A DNA stretch of 64,000 bases from Pseudomonas sp. GM78 (GTDB lineage Bacteria; Pseudomonadota; Gammaproteobacteria; Pseudomonadales; Pseudomonadaceae): assembly GCF_000282475.1 (NCBI RefSeq), contig NZ_AKJF01000125.1, positions 22,120-86,119 of the forward strand, given 5' to 3'. A model generated the notes under the pieces. It saw nothing but the letters and a program-made list of their open reading frames with translations. It was not told where the DNA came from and searched no databases. Shown piece after piece: positions 33,043 to 42,136 of the stretch. A program made the translations under genes and the position numbers. Position 1 is the stretch's first letter, and every line of letters begins with the position of its first letter.

Positions 33043-34452
33043 TCAATCCTCGACCACCCAGGTGTCCTTGGTTCCGCCACCCTGGGAGGAGTTCACCACC
33101 AGGGAGCCTTCGCGCAGGGCGACACGGGTCAAACCGCCGGGCACGACCCGGGTTTCACGACCAGACAATACAAACGGACGCAGGTCGATGTGGCGTGGCG
33201 CGATGCCGCTTTCGACAAAGGTCGGACAGGTCGACAGCGACAGCGTCGGCTGTGCGATGTAGGCATGGGGCTTGGCGATGATGCGCGCGCGGAAGGCTTC
33301 GATTTCCGCCGCGGTCGCTGCTGGCCCCACCAGCATTCCGTAACCGCCGGAGCCCTGGGTTTCCTTGACCACCAGCTCTGGAAGATTGGCCAGCACGTGG
33401 GACAGTTCAGAAGGGTTGCGACACTGCCACGTGGGTACGTTTTTCAGGATCGGTTCTTCGTCCAGATAGAAACGGATCATGTCGGTGACGAACGGATACA
33501 CCGACTTGTCGTCCGCCACCCCGGTACCGATGGCGTTGGCCAACACGACATTGCCGGAACGATAGGACGACAGCAGCCCCGGAACCCCAAGCATCGAGTC
33601 GGGATTGAACGCCAGCGGGTCGAGGTAGGCATCGTCGAGACGGCGGTAGATCACGTCGACGGCTTTCGGCCCGTCGGTCGTGCGCATGAATACCTTGTCG
33701 TCCCGCACGAACAGATCCGCACCCTCCACCAGCTCCACGCCCATTTCCCGCGCGAGGAACGCATGCTCGAAGAACGCGCTGTTGAAGCGCCCCGGCGTCA
33801 GCACCACGACACTCGGGTTATCGATGGGGCTTGAGCTTTTCAGGGTGTCGAGCAACAGGTTCGGGTAGTGGTCGATCGGGGCAATGCGCTGGGCCGCAAA
33901 CAGTTCGGGGAACAGGCGCATCATCATCTTGCGGTCTTCGAGCATGTAGCTGACGCCGCTCGGTGTTCGAAGGTTGTCCTCGAGCACGTAGTAGGTGCCG
34001 TCGCCGTCGCGCACCAGGTCGACACCGGAAATGTGCGAATAGATATCGCGGTGCAGGTCCAGCCCCTGCATTGCCAACTGGTATTGCTCATTGGCCAGCA
34101 CCTGCTCGGCCGGAATGATTCCGGCCTTGATGATGCGCTGCTCGTGGTACAGGTCGGCGAGGAACATGTTCAACGCCTTGACCCGCTGGATACAGCCGCG
34201 CTCGACCACGCGCCATTCACTGGCGGGGATGCTGCGCGGGATGGTGTCGAAGGGAATCAGGCGCTCTGTCCCCTGCTCATCACCGTAGAGCGTGAAGGTA
34301 ATCCCGGCGCGATGAAATAACAGATCGGCCTCGCGTCGCCGTTGTGCCAGAAGCTCGTCAGGCGTCTCGGCCAGCCAACGGGCAAACTCCCGATAATGCG
34401 GGCGGACCTGGCCGCCGGCATCGTACATCTCATCAAAATAGGTGCGGATCAT
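33043..34452 (-). CDS. Circularly permuted type 2 ATP-grasp protein
   Basis: Encodes 469 residues starting MIRTYFDEMYDAGGQVRPHY. Family marks are LFHRAGITFTLYGDEQGTERLIPFD in parts, GVDLVRDGDGTYYVLEDNLRTPSG in parts, LVVKETQGSGGYGMLVGP (nucleotide-binding Lys) and HIDLRPFVL. Circularly permuted ATP-grasps are predicted amide-bond ligases that build short peptides; substrate unknown. First gene of the three-gene minus-strand operon. An in-frame ATG 17 codons upstream lacks a ribosome site and conserved sequence. Confidence 0.92.
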   Translation of the reverse strand: MIRTYFDEMYDAGGQVRPHYREFARWLAETPDELLAQRRREADLLFHRAGITFTLYGDEQGTERLIPFDTIPRSIPASEWRVVERGCIQRVKALNMFLADLYHEQRIIKAGIIPAEQVLANEQYQLAMQGLDLHRDIYSHISGVDLVRDGDGTYYVLEDNLRTPSGVSYMLEDRKMMMRLFPELFAAQRIAPIDHYPNLLLDTLKSSSPIDNPSVVVLTPGRFNSAFFEHAFLAREMGVELVEGADLFVRDDKVFMRTTDGPKAVDVIYRRLDDAYLDPLAFNPDSMLGVPGLLSSYRSGNVVLANAIGTGVADDKSVYPFVTDMIRFYLDEEPILKNVPTWQCRNPSELSHVLANLPELVVKETQGSGGYGMLVGPAATAAEIEAFRARIIAKPHAYIAQPTLSLSTCPTFVESGIAPRHIDLRPFVLSGRETRVVPGGLTRVALREGSLVVNSSQGGGTKDTWVVED

Positions 34453-34752
34453 GCCGTACTCCTTGTCACCCGGACATCCAGGCCTTCGCAAGGCCCGTGC
34501 CATCGGCAGAAACGCTTATTTTTCAATCGGTTGGATAATCACCACGCGAGCACCGCACCAATCCTGTGCGGCAAATGCCCCAACCTGACTGCCCCCGCTT
34601 CATTGCAAGGCGTTGTTGTCGCCCATCACCAGCATAGACGCTGGGCGCCGGCTTGCCGGTGAAGGGGCGCCCGTGTTCGATTGCCATCGGCAAAAACGAA
34701 AACGGCCAACCCGAAGGTCAGCCGTCATTGCTGGTTGTCACTGTTCATAGGT
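34453..34752. other. 300-bp intergenic region upstream of the ATP-grasp operon
   Basis: No gene seen. It contains one REP-type unit (GGCGCCGGCTTGCCGGTGAAG, near 34645-34665), the terminator of the rraB-like gene (34692-34725) and, presumably, the ATP-grasp operon promoter. Confidence 0.5.
34692..34725 (-). terminator. Terminator after the RraB-like gene
   Basis: On the minus strand CGGCTGACCTTCGGGTTGGCCG forms a 9-bp stem (two G-T pairs) with a TTCG tetraloop, followed by TTTTCGTTTTT. It lies about 30 bp past the stop at 34753. Confidence 0.8.
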
Positions 34753-35097
34753 TTATGCGAGTCGCCCTCGTACCTCCTGTTTCACACCCCAGCCTTCAAT
34801 GATGCCGCCCAGTGGCTCGACCACGGCCTCGAAACCCTGTTCGAAATCGCCAATGTCGTCGTAAGTGGCATACATGACCTTGCACAACTCCAGCGCCCAG
34901 GCGCCATCGTCGCGCACACTGACTTGCGCATCCAGGGATTCACCACGGTGGAAATGACCTGCCGCTCTGCGTGCCCGCTCCTCGTCCGGAAAAATGGCGT
35001 AGAACTCGATGGGATGGAACCGGGAAAAGTCGAAACCGCCTTCTTTCATGCGGCGCAGCACACTGCTGCTGATGTCTTCTTGATAGGCTGTGCTCAT
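34753..35097 (-). CDS. Ribonuclease E inhibitor RraB family protein
   Basis: Encodes 114 residues with the RraB-type alpha/beta pattern: SSSVLRRMKEGGFDFSRFHPIEFYAIFPDEERA in parts, LELCKVMYATYDDIGDFEQ and GGIIEGWGVKQ. RraB proteins bind RNase E and modulate mRNA turnover, though Pseudomonas members are divergent and not tested in this form to my knowledge. AGGACG stands seven bases upstream of the ATG. Monocistronic with its own terminator. Confidence 0.78.
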   Translation of the reverse strand: MSTAYQEDISSSVLRRMKEGGFDFSRFHPIEFYAIFPDEERARRAAGHFHRGESLDAQVSVRDDGAWALELCKVMYATYDDIGDFEQGFEAVVEPLGGIIEGWGVKQEVRGRLA

Positions 35098-35315
35098 GAA
35101 ACGTCCTCCTCAAACTGATGGATAGACTTTCCGTACTCCCAGTGTGCGAACCCAAGGGTGCGCACCAATCGACAACCCGATGTCGACGGGAAACAAGCAT
35201 GGAGCTGACAAGACCAGACCTTAGCGATCCATTCGCTGATCTCGATTGCAGAGTAGCCCCAAGATAGAGCCGCTGCCAAGGCCTGGTTCTGTTGTAGTCG
35301 ATAACGAGAAGAGGT

Positions 35316-35549
35316 TCAGACGGGGGTGATGCTGCGAATTTCAATACTGTTCTGGGCTTTCAGGCTTTTGACGCCTGCATCGGAAGTGCGCCCCTCCAGA
35401 TCGTTCAGATCCAGTTCGGCGGCCACGGGAAGGAACCGTTCCTTGATGAGTTTGGCGGCCTTTTCGTGACTCGGGCACTCCTCGCACTCGAAGACTTCGT
35501 CGATCAATTCACCATGATCATCCACGAAAGTGACTTTCCACTTTTGCAT
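35316..35549 (-). CDS. Small hypothetical protein with CxxC
   Basis: Encodes 77 residues (MQKWKVTFVDDHGELIDEV..., with an ECEECP motif around residues 22-27). GAGGAGG lies seven bases before this ATG, so the longer upstream frame is not used. The two closely spaced cysteines could bind metal or form a disulfide. No known domain recognised; the fold looks like a short beta-hairpin followed by a helix. Confidence 0.65.
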   Translation of the reverse strand: MQKWKVTFVDDHGELIDEVFECEECPSHEKAAKLIKERFLPVAAELDLNDLEGRTSDAGVKSLKAQNSIEIRSITPV

Positions 35550-35685
35550 CGGTGCCTCCTCGATAAAACCCATGGATGGGCTTACACCTATCTCGACCCT
35601 GGACGCGGGGTAAATGTTCCGGCGAATCAACAATAGCAGGCGTCAGCAAAGGCTGCCTGACGCCCGGTACAGACGGTGTTCCCGG

Positions 35686-35877
35686 TCAGACGCGCACGTT
35701 CCCCCGGGGACCGGCAATCGCCCAGATGATCAGGCCCAGAACCGGCAGCAACAGGATCAACAGCACCCAGAAGATTTTCATCCCGGTTTCGGCACCGCTT
35801 TTCAACACGTTGATGATTGCCCAGATGTCCAAGGCAAGAATGATCAAGCCAACCAGGCTGTTGAACGTGGAACCCAT
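35686..35877 (-). CDS. PLDc_N-type small membrane protein
   Basis: Encodes 63 residues with two transmembrane helices (LVGLIILALDIWAIINVL and MKIFWVLLILLLPVLGLIIW in parts) and the terminal GPRGN. This is the two-helix module found at the N-terminus of cardiolipin synthases (PLDc_N), here stand-alone, a form common in Pseudomonas. GGGAG lies eight bases before the ATG. Role unknown, presumably in the inner membrane. Confidence 0.75.
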   Translation of the reverse strand: MGSTFNSLVGLIILALDIWAIINVLKSGAETGMKIFWVLLILLLPVLGLIIWAIAGPRGNVRV

Positions 35878-35959
35878 GATGACGCTCCCGAAGAGTGATA
35901 TGCCCTCTTAGGATAGCCGGCCCTGACCAGGGTTCCGTTTTTTTGACAGCTTTACCGGT

Positions 35960-36490
35960 TCAGACGTGGATCGCCACTTTCAAGGCTTCCAGCGAGGGCG
36001 CGGCGGCGATGCCGACTTCGGCGCACAGCTCGAGTACCCGTGGCACGGCATTGCCGTAGACCAGTACCACTTGCAGTTCATCGTCCAGCAACTGGCTGAA
36101 GTTCATCAGCGTGTAACCGCCGTTTTCCTTGTTCAGGCTGCTCATCTGCACCTGGATGCGATTCAGCGCGGTCAGGGCTTCGGTCTTGGCCAGCTGCTTG
36201 GGTTTGAGATTGAACTCCACTCCCGGGCCGAACGAGGCGACGATCTGGGCGAACAGGTCCACATAGGTGTCGGCCTGGAACAGCACGGTCTCGGGCAGGC
36301 TGCCAACCACTACCCACTCACCCAGCGGGATCGGGAAGCTGTCGTCGTAGTTGATGTCCGGGTTGGCGCCGAGGAAAGCCGCAGGATCTGCGTAAGCCTG
36401 GGCCGCTTCGTCAGCGACTTTCTCGATTTCGTCATCGGCCATGCACCCGGAGCTGATGTTGCTGATGAGTTCGATGAGGGCGGCTTTCAT
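35960..36490 (-). CDS. Conserved hypothetical cytoplasmic protein
   Basis: Encodes 176 residues starting MKAALIELISNISSGCMADDE. It looks soluble with mixed alpha/beta content; stretches such as PIPLGEWVVVGSLPETVLFQADTYV in parts and VELCAEVG-like segments recur in Pseudomonas proteins that I cannot name. The longer open frame overlaps the chemoreceptor start and has no ribosome site, so it is rejected. Divergent from the chemoreceptor gene. Confidence 0.65.
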   Translation of the reverse strand: MKAALIELISNISSGCMADDEIEKVADEAAQAYADPAAFLGANPDINYDDSFPIPLGEWVVVGSLPETVLFQADTYVDLFAQIVASFGPGVEFNLKPKQLAKTEALTALNRIQVQMSSLNKENGGYTLMNFSQLLDDELQVVLVYGNAVPRVLELCAEVGIAAAPSLEALKVAIHV

Positions 36491-36668
36491 GGGGGCGGAT
36501 CCTGTAGCAGGTAAATTTTCAGGGCGCGCAGGATAACGCATTACGCCCGGCGATGGCGGCTTGCAAGCAGGGCTCGCAATCTTGACCTGCATCAAGCGTT
36601 CTGCCCAACAATAGCGGCACAATAATGGCACCTTGCCAAAACTGTTTCCGCTATCAGAGAAGACCTCC

Positions 36669-38150
36669 ATGGGTGCCTGGCTTAGCAACATCTCGCTGAA
36701 GTACAAATTCTGGGCGGTGAATGCCGTCGCCTTCGTCACCACGCTGCTGCTGGTGTTTTATGCCGTGCAACTCGAACAACAGGCCCGTAGCCATGCCGCC
36801 CGTGCATCGGCCGAGGCCCAGGCACGATTGCTTGCGGCCTGGCCGGCCGGGCAGCCGCTGCCCAGGGTCGAGAACCTGCTGACGTTCGATCGCGGCCAGG
36901 TACCACAGCTGAACGGACAGCCATTGCAGGCGCTGGCCGACGCCAACGGCTGGGTCGAGATCGACGCGCTGCCGTATTTCGGCGACAAGCTGCCGATCGG
37001 CGCCGAAGTCTTCACCCGCGCGGATGGCCAGCGGGTTGCGCTGGTTGCCCATGGCCCAAGCCTGGGCCAGGTGCTCGGCGAGCGTGCTGCCAACTATGCC
37101 CTGGCGGTGTTCATCCTGATGCTGGCGATGCTCGGTGCCTCACAGTTGTTGATCCGCTTTTTGCTCAGTCAGCTCAATACCCTCAAAGACGTGATGCTCC
37201 ATGTTGAAAAAACCGGCGACCTGTCGGCCCGCGTCCCGCTGACCTGCAGCGACGAAGTCGGGCAGATGGCCAATGCGTTCAACGCCATGCAGGCCGGTTA
37301 CCAGGGCGTGGTCAACACCGTTGCCAGCACGGTCCGACAACTGGACGAAGGCGCCGCACGCCTGGCCTCGAGCATGAATGAGGTGCGTCACGGCATGCTC
37401 GGCCAGCAGAGCGAAACCGATCAGGCGGCAACGGCGATCAATGAAATGACCGCCACCGTCTATCACATCGCCCAGCACGCCGGTGCCACCCGCGACCTGT
37501 CGCAATCTGCCGACACCCTGGCCGGCAGCGGACAGGAAGTGGTCATGCGGGTGCAGCGATCGATTGCCGGGCTGTCTACCGGGGTACAACAGACCGCCGA
37601 GATGATCCAGCGCCTGGCCGAGGACAGCCAGAAGATCAACGGCGTGGTCAATGTGATCCACAGCATTGCCGAGCAGACCAATCTGCTGGCGCTGAACGCC
37701 GCGATCGAAGCGGCCCGGGCCGGTGAAATGGGCCGTGGTTTTGCGGTGGTCGCCGATGAAGTGCGTAACCTGGCCAAGCGTGTACAAACCTCCACCGATG
37801 AAATCACCGTGATGGTGTCCGCCTTGCAATCAGGTACTCGCGACGCGGTGGACTTCATGCAGGAGAGTTCATTCAAGGCCGACGAATGCGTACAGCAGGC
37901 CCAGGAAGCTGGAGCCGCCTTGGCGCAGATCACCGGGGCCGTGGCGCAGATGCGCGAAAGCAACACCCAGATCGCCGTGGCGGCCGAGCAACAAAGCCAG
38001 GTGGCCGAAGAGATGAACCGGGCGGTGGTGAGCATCCGCGACGTGACCGAGAACACGGTGCGCCAGACCGTCAGTTCGGCAACCACCAGTGATGAGCTGG
38101 CGGTGTTGGCCGGGGAGTTGAGCACGGCGATCGGGCAGCTCAAGCTGTAA
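36669..38150 (+). CDS. Methyl-accepting chemotaxis protein
   Basis: Encodes 493 residues: TM1 at about 13-33, a short periplasmic sensor domain of ~105 residues, TM2 at about 140-162, a HAMP domain (ending near 215), and a C-terminal signalling helix bundle with the conserved hairpin tip around [27 protein letters not shown] in parts and [15 protein letters not shown]. The signalling region binds CheA/CheW. The small sensor has no recognised ligand family. No C-terminal CheR-docking pentapeptide is seen (the end reads IGQLKL). The start is the ATG after GAGAAGACCTCC. Confidence 0.93.
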   Translation: MGAWLSNISLKYKFWAVNAVAFVTTLLLVFYAVQLEQQARSHAARASAEAQARLLAAWPAGQPLPRVENLLTFDRGQVPQLNGQPLQALADANGWVEIDALPYFGDKLPIGAEVFTRADGQRVALVAHGPSLGQVLGERAANYALAVFILMLAMLGASQLLIRFLLSQLNTLKDVMLHVEKTGDLSARVPLTCSDEVGQMANAFNAMQAGYQGVVNTVASTVRQLDEGAARLASSMNEVRHGMLGQQSETDQAATAINEMTATVYHIAQHAGATRDLSQSADTLAGSGQEVVMRVQRSIAGLSTGVQQTAEMIQRLAEDSQKINGVVNVIHSIAEQTNLLALNAAIEAARAGEMGRGFAVVADEVRNLAKRVQTSTDEITVMVSALQSGTRDAVDFMQESSFKADECVQQAQEAGAALAQITGAVAQMRESNTQIAVAAEQQSQVAEEMNRAVVSIRDVTENTVRQTVSSATTSDELAVLAGELSTAIGQLKL

Positions 38151-38263
38151 CATCGATATTGAACATGACCGCTATCGCTTCGATAGCCAGGCTTGATTCG
38201 CCGCCTGCACTTACCGGGCCTATCCTTGATTCATGAGTTCAACATGGATCGAGGATCGGCATC

Positions 38264-38629
38264 ATGGGTAAACGTCACCACAACCTTCCCGCCTGGCAAT
38301 GGCGTGCGTACCCGAACAATCACCAGCACCCGGCCAATCTGGTGTTGCACCTGATTGCCGTGCCGTTGTTCATCGTCGCCTTCCTGCTGATCGCCTGCGG
38401 GGTGTTCAGCCTGAACCTGGCCAATTTCGCCATCGGCGTCATCGGTGTGATTGCCGCCCTGGGCTTGCAACGCCATGGCCATACTCTGGAGGCGCAAGCT
38501 TCAGAGCCGTTCAGCGATCGCAAGGATGCGGTGTCACGCTTGCTGGTCGAGCAATTTTTGACCTTCCCGCGATATTTCCTCAGTGGCGGCTGGTGGCGCG
38601 CCTGGAAGGAGCGCCACCGTCGTCATTGA
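38264..38629 (+). CDS. Mpo1-like/DUF962 membrane protein
   Basis: Encodes 121 residues. The His-rich start (HHNLPAWQWRAYPNNHQHPANLVLHL in parts) followed by two hydrophobic helices (AVPLFIVAFLLIACGVF and FAIGVIGVIAALGLQ) and a late FPRYFLSGGWW segment fits the DUF962/Mpo1-like family. Yeast Mpo1 is an Fe(II)-dependent dioxygenase acting on 2-hydroxy fatty acids; that activity is not shown for bacterial members. Some databases label this family terminase, which is wrong. GAGG lies upstream of the ATG. Confidence 0.75.
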   Translation: MGKRHHNLPAWQWRAYPNNHQHPANLVLHLIAVPLFIVAFLLIACGVFSLNLANFAIGVIGVIAALGLQRHGHTLEAQASEPFSDRKDAVSRLLVEQFLTFPRYFLSGGWWRAWKERHRRH

Positions 38630-39427
38630 TCAGCCGAACACCGTCACCGTCTGCCGGCTCATGGCGATCAACCGCCCTTCCACGTCCCACAGCTTCGCGG
38701 CGGCATGGCCGTAGCCGTCGGCAGCATGCTCGGTTTCGACCAGGTATTTGCACCAGTCCAGGGTGCTCAGCTCCAGCAACGGCTGGACGAATTCGATGGT
38801 CCAGGTCAACGTGCTGCCCATCGCCGGCTTCTTCAGGAACGGCATCAGGGCCGGCGGCCAGGCATCCACCAGCGCCAGGATGTGCGCCTCGGTCACTGGC
38901 TCCTCCTTCACATCACCGCGCAAGCGCACCCAGCCGCCCATTTGACGGGAGGTATTGCCGGTGAACGGCAACCCGCCAACACTCCAGCGCATCGCCAGGT
39001 GCTGCATGAATTGCGGGAGCACGCCCTCGATGTAGGGCAGCTCCTGGCAGTCGTCCCAATGCTTCATCGCTGGCGCCGGCACAGCTTGCACCGCTACTTC
39101 CGATGGACGCGAGGCGCCAAAGCTGCCCTGGACCAGAGTGACCACCTGGCCGCCTTGCATCGCCCGGCCCAGCACCTGGCTTACAGCCTTGCCCTCGCGC
39201 AACACCTCGACCTCAAAACTGACCGGCACGTCGGGTTCGACCGGGCCGACGAAGGTGATCGCCAGCGAGCGCGCCGGCCGGTCCGCCGGCACCTTGGCGC
39301 GCATGGCTTCGTATTGCAGGGCAACCACCAGGCCGCCGAAACTGGCGCGGCCTTGCGCCCATCCAGCCGGGATCGACAGTTCCAGTGGCTGACGGCGGAC
39401 AGCGTCGAGCAGATCGCAAAAGCGCAT
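38630..39427 (-). CDS. Acyl-CoA thioesterase family protein (double hot dog)
   Basis: Encodes 265 residues of the TesB-like double hot-dog thioesterase group: GRASFGGLVVALQYEAM early, SVQ-like LVQGSFGASRPS in the middle, and GSTLTWTIEFVQPL with YGHAAAKLWDVEGRLIAMSRQTV in parts at the end. It hydrolyses acyl-CoA or acyl-thioesters; chain length unknown. GAGG lies ten bases before the ATG. It is convergent with, and ends directly after, the DUF962 gene. Confidence 0.86.
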   Translation of the reverse strand: MRFCDLLDAVRRQPLELSIPAGWAQGRASFGGLVVALQYEAMRAKVPADRPARSLAITFVGPVEPDVPVSFEVEVLREGKAVSQVLGRAMQGGQVVTLVQGSFGASRPSEVAVQAVPAPAMKHWDDCQELPYIEGVLPQFMQHLAMRWSVGGLPFTGNTSRQMGGWVRLRGDVKEEPVTEAHILALVDAWPPALMPFLKKPAMGSTLTWTIEFVQPLLELSTLDWCKYLVETEHAADGYGHAAAKLWDVEGRLIAMSRQTVTVFG

Positions 39428-39533
39428 GAAGACCTCAAGGCAGGAAAAGGATGAAGGAATCTTAACCAGCTCACCGGGGCTGTACAGTGCCTATTCCGGT
39501 CAAATTGACTGACAGATGAGCCGCCTGCGCCTG

Positions 39534-39611
39534 TGTAGGAGCTGCCGCAGGCTGCGATCTTTTGATTTTAAAAACAAAGATCATAAGATCGCAGCCTGCG
39601 GCAGCTCCTAC
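39534..39611. repeat. Inverted doublet of repeat family C
   Basis: TGTAGGAGCTGCCGCAGGCT (39534 on) and its complement ending at 39611 enclose GCGATCTTTTGAT and AAGATCGC inner arms. The element separates the CHAD gene from the thioesterase promoter. Confidence 0.8.
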
Positions 39612-39627
39612 GGGGGCCGTGGTGGTG

Positions 39628-40386
39628 TCAGGATTTGAAACAGGCCTTGCTGAGCTTGTCCAGCACCCGGTCGGCGCGTTGTTCGGCCTCGGCCATGGTG
39701 GCTTGCCAAGCGGCGACACAAGGCTGCAAATCGGCTTCCTGTTCGGCCATGGCCAGCCACTGCACACAGTCGTGCCAGTCCCCCAGGGCGCCCTGGGCCG
39801 CTTTCAACCTGGGCATGGCGGCCTTGGGCAGGCGATCCAGTTCGGGGTAGGCATCGATACCATACCGCACGCGCTTGATCAGCAGGCGCAAACGATGACG
39901 GTCATGGGCCGGATCGTGCAGGGCGGTGTCGAGTTTCTTCCACTGTTTGCCCAGGCGCTTTTCGATGCGCTTGCCGATCCCCTTGAGCAACCCCTGGCGC
40001 TGGGCAGCGCGCAGGAATCGCGGGAAGGCATCGAGGATCATCAGCAGCTGCGCAAGCTCGCTACTGGTCGCCACCGCGGGATACGCCTTGGCCATTTGCA
40101 CCATGCGCCGCTGCGCGGCTGGTGCTTGATCGTGCTCGAGCAAGTAAGCCGCCAACACCTCGCGATCGCGCAATGGCGTGGTCAGGTCGCCCACCCCGGA
40201 TGCCGCCACTTCCAGCTGCTCGACCCCGGGCAAGCCCCGCAACGGCCGCAACAGGCTGCGCAACCGGCGCACCGTGGTGCGCAAGTCGTGCAGGGCCTCA
40301 GGGTCGGTGTGGGCACTCAAGCGTGCCTGACAGGCCAGCAGACGAACTTCCAGGCCCAGGACCCGGGCCACCAACCTGTCGATCAT
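39628..40386 (-). CDS. CHAD domain protein
   Basis: Encodes 252 residues. Conserved-histidine helical (CHAD) marks are EALHDLRTTVRRLRSLLRPL in parts and a second bundle HDRHRLRLLIKRVRYGIDAYPEL in parts, then LGDWHDCVQWL; the basic, histidine-bearing helices suit polyphosphate binding. CHAD proteins have been shown to target polyphosphate granules in other bacteria. The start is the ATG eight bases after GGAG; 11 upstream codons are non-conserved. Confidence 0.88.
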   Translation of the reverse strand: MIDRLVARVLGLEVRLLACQARLSAHTDPEALHDLRTTVRRLRSLLRPLRGLPGVEQLEVAASGVGDLTTPLRDREVLAAYLLEHDQAPAAQRRMVQMAKAYPAVATSSELAQLLMILDAFPRFLRAAQRQGLLKGIGKRIEKRLGKQWKKLDTALHDPAHDRHRLRLLIKRVRYGIDAYPELDRLPKAAMPRLKAAQGALGDWHDCVQWLAMAEQEADLQPCVAAWQATMAEAEQRADRVLDKLSKACFKS

Positions 40387-40404
40387 GGAATTTACTCCGT
40401 AAAT

Positions 40405-40466
40405 AGCGGCAAGCTTCAAGCTTCAAGCGAACTGACTTGTAGCTTGCAGCTTATAACTTATAGCTG
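40405..40466. repeat. Short AGCTT-type direct repeats
   Basis: A cluster of near-direct repeats AAGCTTCAAGCTTCAAGC and TAGCTTGCAGCTTATAAC lies between the CHAD gene and the lipoprotein gene. Such AGCTTGCAGCTT tracts are frequent between Pseudomonas genes; origin unknown. Confidence 0.5.
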
Positions 40467-40474
40467 CTTCTCTT

Positions 40475-40753
40475 CTATCGCCCTGCGCGCGATTCACGAA
40501 TGTAGAAACGCGCCTTCTCGGCCTTCTTCGAGCAGCCCTCGAAGCCTTCGAATTGCTGCTGGGTCTTGGCCGCGGTCAGCAGCGACAACGCCTTGGAGTA
40601 GCTGACGGTCCCGGCGAAACCTTCGGCCTTGGCCAGGTCCAGCTCACGCCATGCGGCATCGAGCTGGCTGCCGCAGCTGTCGCGGTAAGCGGTTTTGCCG
40701 GCACAACCGGCCAGTGCCAGGGCAATCAGTGGCACGCAGATCCAGGCTTTCAT
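40475..40753 (-). CDS. Small lipoprotein
   Basis: Encodes 92 residues with a type II signal peptide MKAWICVPLIALALAGCAG; the lipobox ALAGC places the lipidated Cys at residue 17. The mature part is helical (AAWRELDLAKAEGFAGTVSYSKALSLLTAAKTQQQFEGF in parts), with two further cysteines that may pair. GAGGTG lies seven bases before the ATG. Outer-membrane location is likely since the +2 residue is Ala. Function unknown. Confidence 0.83.
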   Translation of the reverse strand: MKAWICVPLIALALAGCAGKTAYRDSCGSQLDAAWRELDLAKAEGFAGTVSYSKALSLLTAAKTQQQFEGFEGCSKKAEKARFYIRESRAGR

Positions 40754-40970
40754 TTCTTACACCTCAAGATAGGTAAACAGTCATGCAGGTAGGACGGTCT
40801 GGCGGGCAAAAAGTGCCGTTCATCGCCAACGCAAATCCCGCGAGGCGAGAATACCCATCTGCCGCCAGGGAGTGTCGAAAAAACGACCCATTCGCGCGGC
40901 CGAACGACCTGACGATTGAAGCGCGCCCCTCGTTGGGTGCATTGTTGAACCATTCAGACGAGGGCGATCA

Positions 40971-42011
40971 ATGAAAAAGCGTGTCGCACTGGTGTTGGGC
41001 TCGGGTGGAGCCCGGGGTTATGCCCATATCGGCGTCATCCAGGAAATCGAGCGGCGTGGCTACGATATCGCCTGTATCGCCGGTTGTTCCATGGGGGCGG
41101 TGGTCGGCGGGATCTACGCCGCCGGCAAACTCGATGATTATCGCGACTGGATCGAAAGCCTGGATTACCTCGATGTGTTGCGCCTGGTGGACGTCAGTTT
41201 TCGCCTGGGGGCCATCCGCGGGGAAAAGGTTTTCGGGCAGATCCGCAAGATCGTTGGCGAAATCAACATCGAAGACCTGCGCATCCCCTATACGGCGGTG
41301 GCCACCGACCTGACCAACCAGCAGGAAATCTGGTTCCAGGAAGGCTGCCTGCACCAGGCCATGCGTGCCTCGGCGGCGATTCCCAGCCTGTTTACGCCGG
41401 TGATGCAGGGCAATCGCATGCTGGTCGATGGCGGCATCCTCAACCCCTTGCCGATCGTGCCGGTGGTGTCCAGCCATTGCGACCTGATCATCGCCGTAAA
41501 CCTCAACTCCACCAACCAGCGTCACTACCAGTTGCCAGTGATCCAGCGCCCGGCCGCGTTCAAGACCCGCTTCGACAGCCTGATCAGTTCCCTGGGCTCG
41601 AAGATGCCGTTCCGGCGCAAGCAGGCCGAACAATTGCTGCTACTGGAGAAGGAAGCGTTGATGGCCGAGGCGGCGGAGATCAACCCCTGGGTCGAGTCTG
41701 CCAAGCCGGAAGCCCAACAACCGGCGGCCGCACCTGAACGCGACGGTGCGCCGAAGTCCGCGACCGGGTCGTTCATCATCGACAACGTGGGGCCGGCGTC
41801 CCTGCTGGATTTGATCAACCAGAGTTTCGAGGTGATGCAGACCTCATTGGCGCAATACAAGATCGCCGGGTATCCGCCGGACATCCTGATCAACGTGCCG
41901 AAGCGGGTATGCCGGTTTTTCGAGTTCTACAAGGCGCCGGAGTTGATCGCGCTGGGACGCGAGATTGCGCGCGATACGCTGGATCGCTATGAGAATGAGC
42001 GGGATTCCTGA
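40971..42011 (+). CDS. Patatin-like phospholipase family protein
   Basis: Encodes 346 residues. The oxyanion loop GSGGARGYAHIG, the nucleophile Ser40 in GCSMGAVVGG (GxSxG) and the Asp of VDGGILNPLP (D153) form the Ser-Asp dyad of patatins, as in RssA-type proteins. The region after residue ~215 is an additional helical domain ending with YENERDS. It is a likely lipid acyl hydrolase; physiological substrate unknown. GAGGG lies six bases upstream of the ATG. Confidence 0.9.
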   Translation: MKKRVALVLGSGGARGYAHIGVIQEIERRGYDIACIAGCSMGAVVGGIYAAGKLDDYRDWIESLDYLDVLRLVDVSFRLGAIRGEKVFGQIRKIVGEINIEDLRIPYTAVATDLTNQQEIWFQEGCLHQAMRASAAIPSLFTPVMQGNRMLVDGGILNPLPIVPVVSSHCDLIIAVNLNSTNQRHYQLPVIQRPAAFKTRFDSLISSLGSKMPFRRKQAEQLLLLEKEALMAEAAEINPWVESAKPEAQQPAAAPERDGAPKSATGSFIIDNVGPASLLDLINQSFEVMQTSLAQYKIAGYPPDILINVPKRVCRFFEFYKAPELIALGREIARDTLDRYENERDS

Positions 42012-42031
42012 GGTTCTCGAGTGAATGTGAG

Positions 42032-42118
42032 GGCCCCATCGCGAGCAGGCTCGCTCCCACAAGGGTCTTGTGTGAGCGCCGAGATCCCTGTGGGAGCGAG
42101 CCTGCTCGCGATGGGGCC
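42032..42118. repeat. REP-type doublet, family B
   Basis: GGCCCCATCGCGAGCAGGCT with CGCTCCCAC on the left and the complementary GTGGGAGCGAGCCTGCTCGC with GATGGGGCC on the right form long, near-perfect arms. It lies between the convergent patatin and kdpE genes. Confidence 0.85.
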
Positions 42119-42136
42119 GGATCGGGCAACACAAAA

